DNA of 13,793 bases, taken from assembly GCA_017882945.1 (NCBI GenBank), contig JADGON010000010.1, forward strand, positions 1 through 13,793, read 5' to 3'. The stretch comes from Acidimicrobiia bacterium. Its GTDB lineage: Bacteria > Actinomycetota > Acidimicrobiia > IMCC26256 > JAENVU01. The notes below the pieces were generated by a model. It was given only the letters and a program-made list of their open reading frames with translations, did no database searches and was not told where the DNA came from. The position numbers and the translations under genes were made by a program. Below are positions 13,021 through 13,793 of this stretch, piece after piece (position 1 is the stretch's first letter; each line of letters starts with the position of its first letter).

Positions 13021-13793
13021 ATGAGCCTCTCCGAGCGGGTCCAGGAGCACGCGTACCGGCGCCGCTGGTTGATCCTCCTGGTGCTGTGCTTCAGCCTCCT
13101 GGTGATCGTGCTCGACAACACGATCCTCAACGTCGCGATCCCGACGTTGTCCCGTCAGCTCGATCCGACGAACAGCCAGCTGCAGTGGATGGTCGACTCG
13201 TACACGCTCGTGTTCGCGGGCCTGCTGCTGACCGCGGGAAGCCTTGGTGACCGGTTCGGCCGGCGGGGCGCGCTGCAGGTCGGGCTCATCATCTTCGGGC
13301 TCGGCTCGTTGTTCTCGGCCCTGGCCGGGAGCGCAGACCAGCTCATCGCCACGCGCGCCTTCATGGGCATCGGCGGCGCGTTCATCATGCCCGCCACGCT
13401 GTCGATCATCACGAACGTCTTCCCGCGAGAGGAGCGGGGACGGGCGATCGGCGTGTGGGCGGGCACGGCCGGCATCGGCATCGCACTCGGCCCGTTGACC
13501 GGCGGGTTCCTGCTCGAGCACTTCTACTGGGGCTCGATCTTCCTCGTGAACCTTCCGATCGTCGCGATCGGCCTCGGCGCCGGCATCTTCCTCATCCCGA
13601 CGTCCAAGGACCCGAACGCGTCCAAGCTCGATCCACTGGGGGCGGTGCTCTCGATCACCGGCCTCACCGCGCTGCTCTACGGCATCATCGAAGCACCGAC
13701 CGACGGCTGGACCGACCCCACGATCCTCCTCTCGTTCGGGCTCGCCGTCGTGCTGCTCGGCACGTTCATCTGGTGGCAGCGCACGACCGACCA
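13021..13793 (+). CDS. DHA2-family MFS multidrug exporter (partial, C-terminus off the right edge)
   Basis: The reading frame is open from ATG 13021 to the window end (257 residues). It starts MSLSERVQEHAYRRRWLILL and shows the DHA2 (EmrB/QacA, 14-helix) motifs: D1 LDNTILNVAIPTL (31-43), QWMVDSYTLVFAGLLLTAGSLGDRFGRR (55-82) containing motif A, and the antiporter motif C GIGIALGPLTGG (151-162), followed by WGSIFLVNLPI (170-180). Such proteins export toxic compounds or antibiotics in exchange for protons. The start has AAAGGG 9 nt upstream. The preceding 105-bp gap holds a palindrome that overlaps the putative -35, so repression by a TetR-type regulator is likely. Substrate unknown. Confidence 0.92.
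   Translation, partial: MSLSERVQEHAYRRRWLILLVLCFSLLVIVLDNTILNVAIPTLSRQLDPTNSQLQWMVDSYTLVFAGLLLTAGSLGDRFGRRGALQVGLIIFGLGSLFSALAGSADQLIATRAFMGIGGAFIMPATLSIITNVFPREERGRAIGVWAGTAGIGIALGPLTGGFLLEHFYWGSIFLVNLPIVAIGLGAGIFLIPTSKDPNASKLDPLGAVLSITGLTALLYGIIEAPTDGWTDPTILLSFGLAVVLLGTFIWWQRTTD

Noticed and set aside
11017..13521. 834-codon minus-strand frame over udgB, permease, DapA-family and DHA2 genes
   Set aside because: Long antisense frames are normal in high-GC coding DNA; this one matches no family and crosses four real genes.

Overview
This is high-GC DNA (roughly two thirds G+C by eye) from an actinobacterium. The best markers are a WhiB-family iron-sulfur regulator, a PdtaS-type histidine kinase convergent with it, a DUF2510 membrane protein, a type 5 (UdgB) uracil-DNA glycosylase, and many genes that seem to be transcribed without a leader. 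A deep-branching actinobacterial class such as Acidimicrobiia is possible, but the sequence alone does not settle it. I see no rRNA, tRNA, CRISPR array, insertion sequence, prophage, or multi-gene defence or biosynthetic system.

Layout. Positions 1-566 (minus) hold the N-terminal part of a DUF4386 membrane protein that runs off the left edge. About 570-871 has no convincing gene, and 872-1138 is a relic of a SnoaL/NTF2-like protein. On the minus strand follow a pyridoxamine-phosphate-oxidase-like flavin/F420 protein (1215-1745), a secreted lipoprotein of the phosphoesterase/phospholipase C family (1852-3150) with a good promoter, a secreted RTX-repeat protein (3303-4271), and a DinB-like protein (4415-4999). 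A divergent plus-strand gene (5088-5477) encodes a small DUF2510 membrane protein. An MFS exporter (5517-6755, minus) is divergent from the PdtaS-like sensor kinase (6798-8288, plus), which converges on a WhiB1-like gene (8289-8576, minus). Then come a glycerophosphodiester phosphodiesterase (8789-9514, plus) converging on a diacylglycerol/sphingosine-kinase-like lipid kinase (9538-10452, minus), which is divergent from udgB (10472-11191, plus). UdgB overlaps tail to tail with a TauE/SafE permease (11145-11987, minus), which is divergent from a DapA-family aldolase (12019-12915, plus). The window ends inside a DHA2-type 14-TM MFS drug exporter (13021 onward, plus).

Working together. Most genes look like single housekeeping or accessory units in alternating orientation, not one pathway. 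The clearest functional context is pdtaS with whiB, an arrangement also found in mycobacteria. The phosphodiesterase and lipid kinase could both touch glycerolipid turnover, but they are convergent and not an operon.

The most interesting structure is regulatory. Six start codons lie 6-8 nt downstream of a hexamer fitting TA(C/G)NCT, with no ribosome binding site, as expected of leaderless mRNAs. One 19-bp gap appears to carry two such promoters nested on opposite strands. A second set of genes has Shine-Dalgarno sequences instead.
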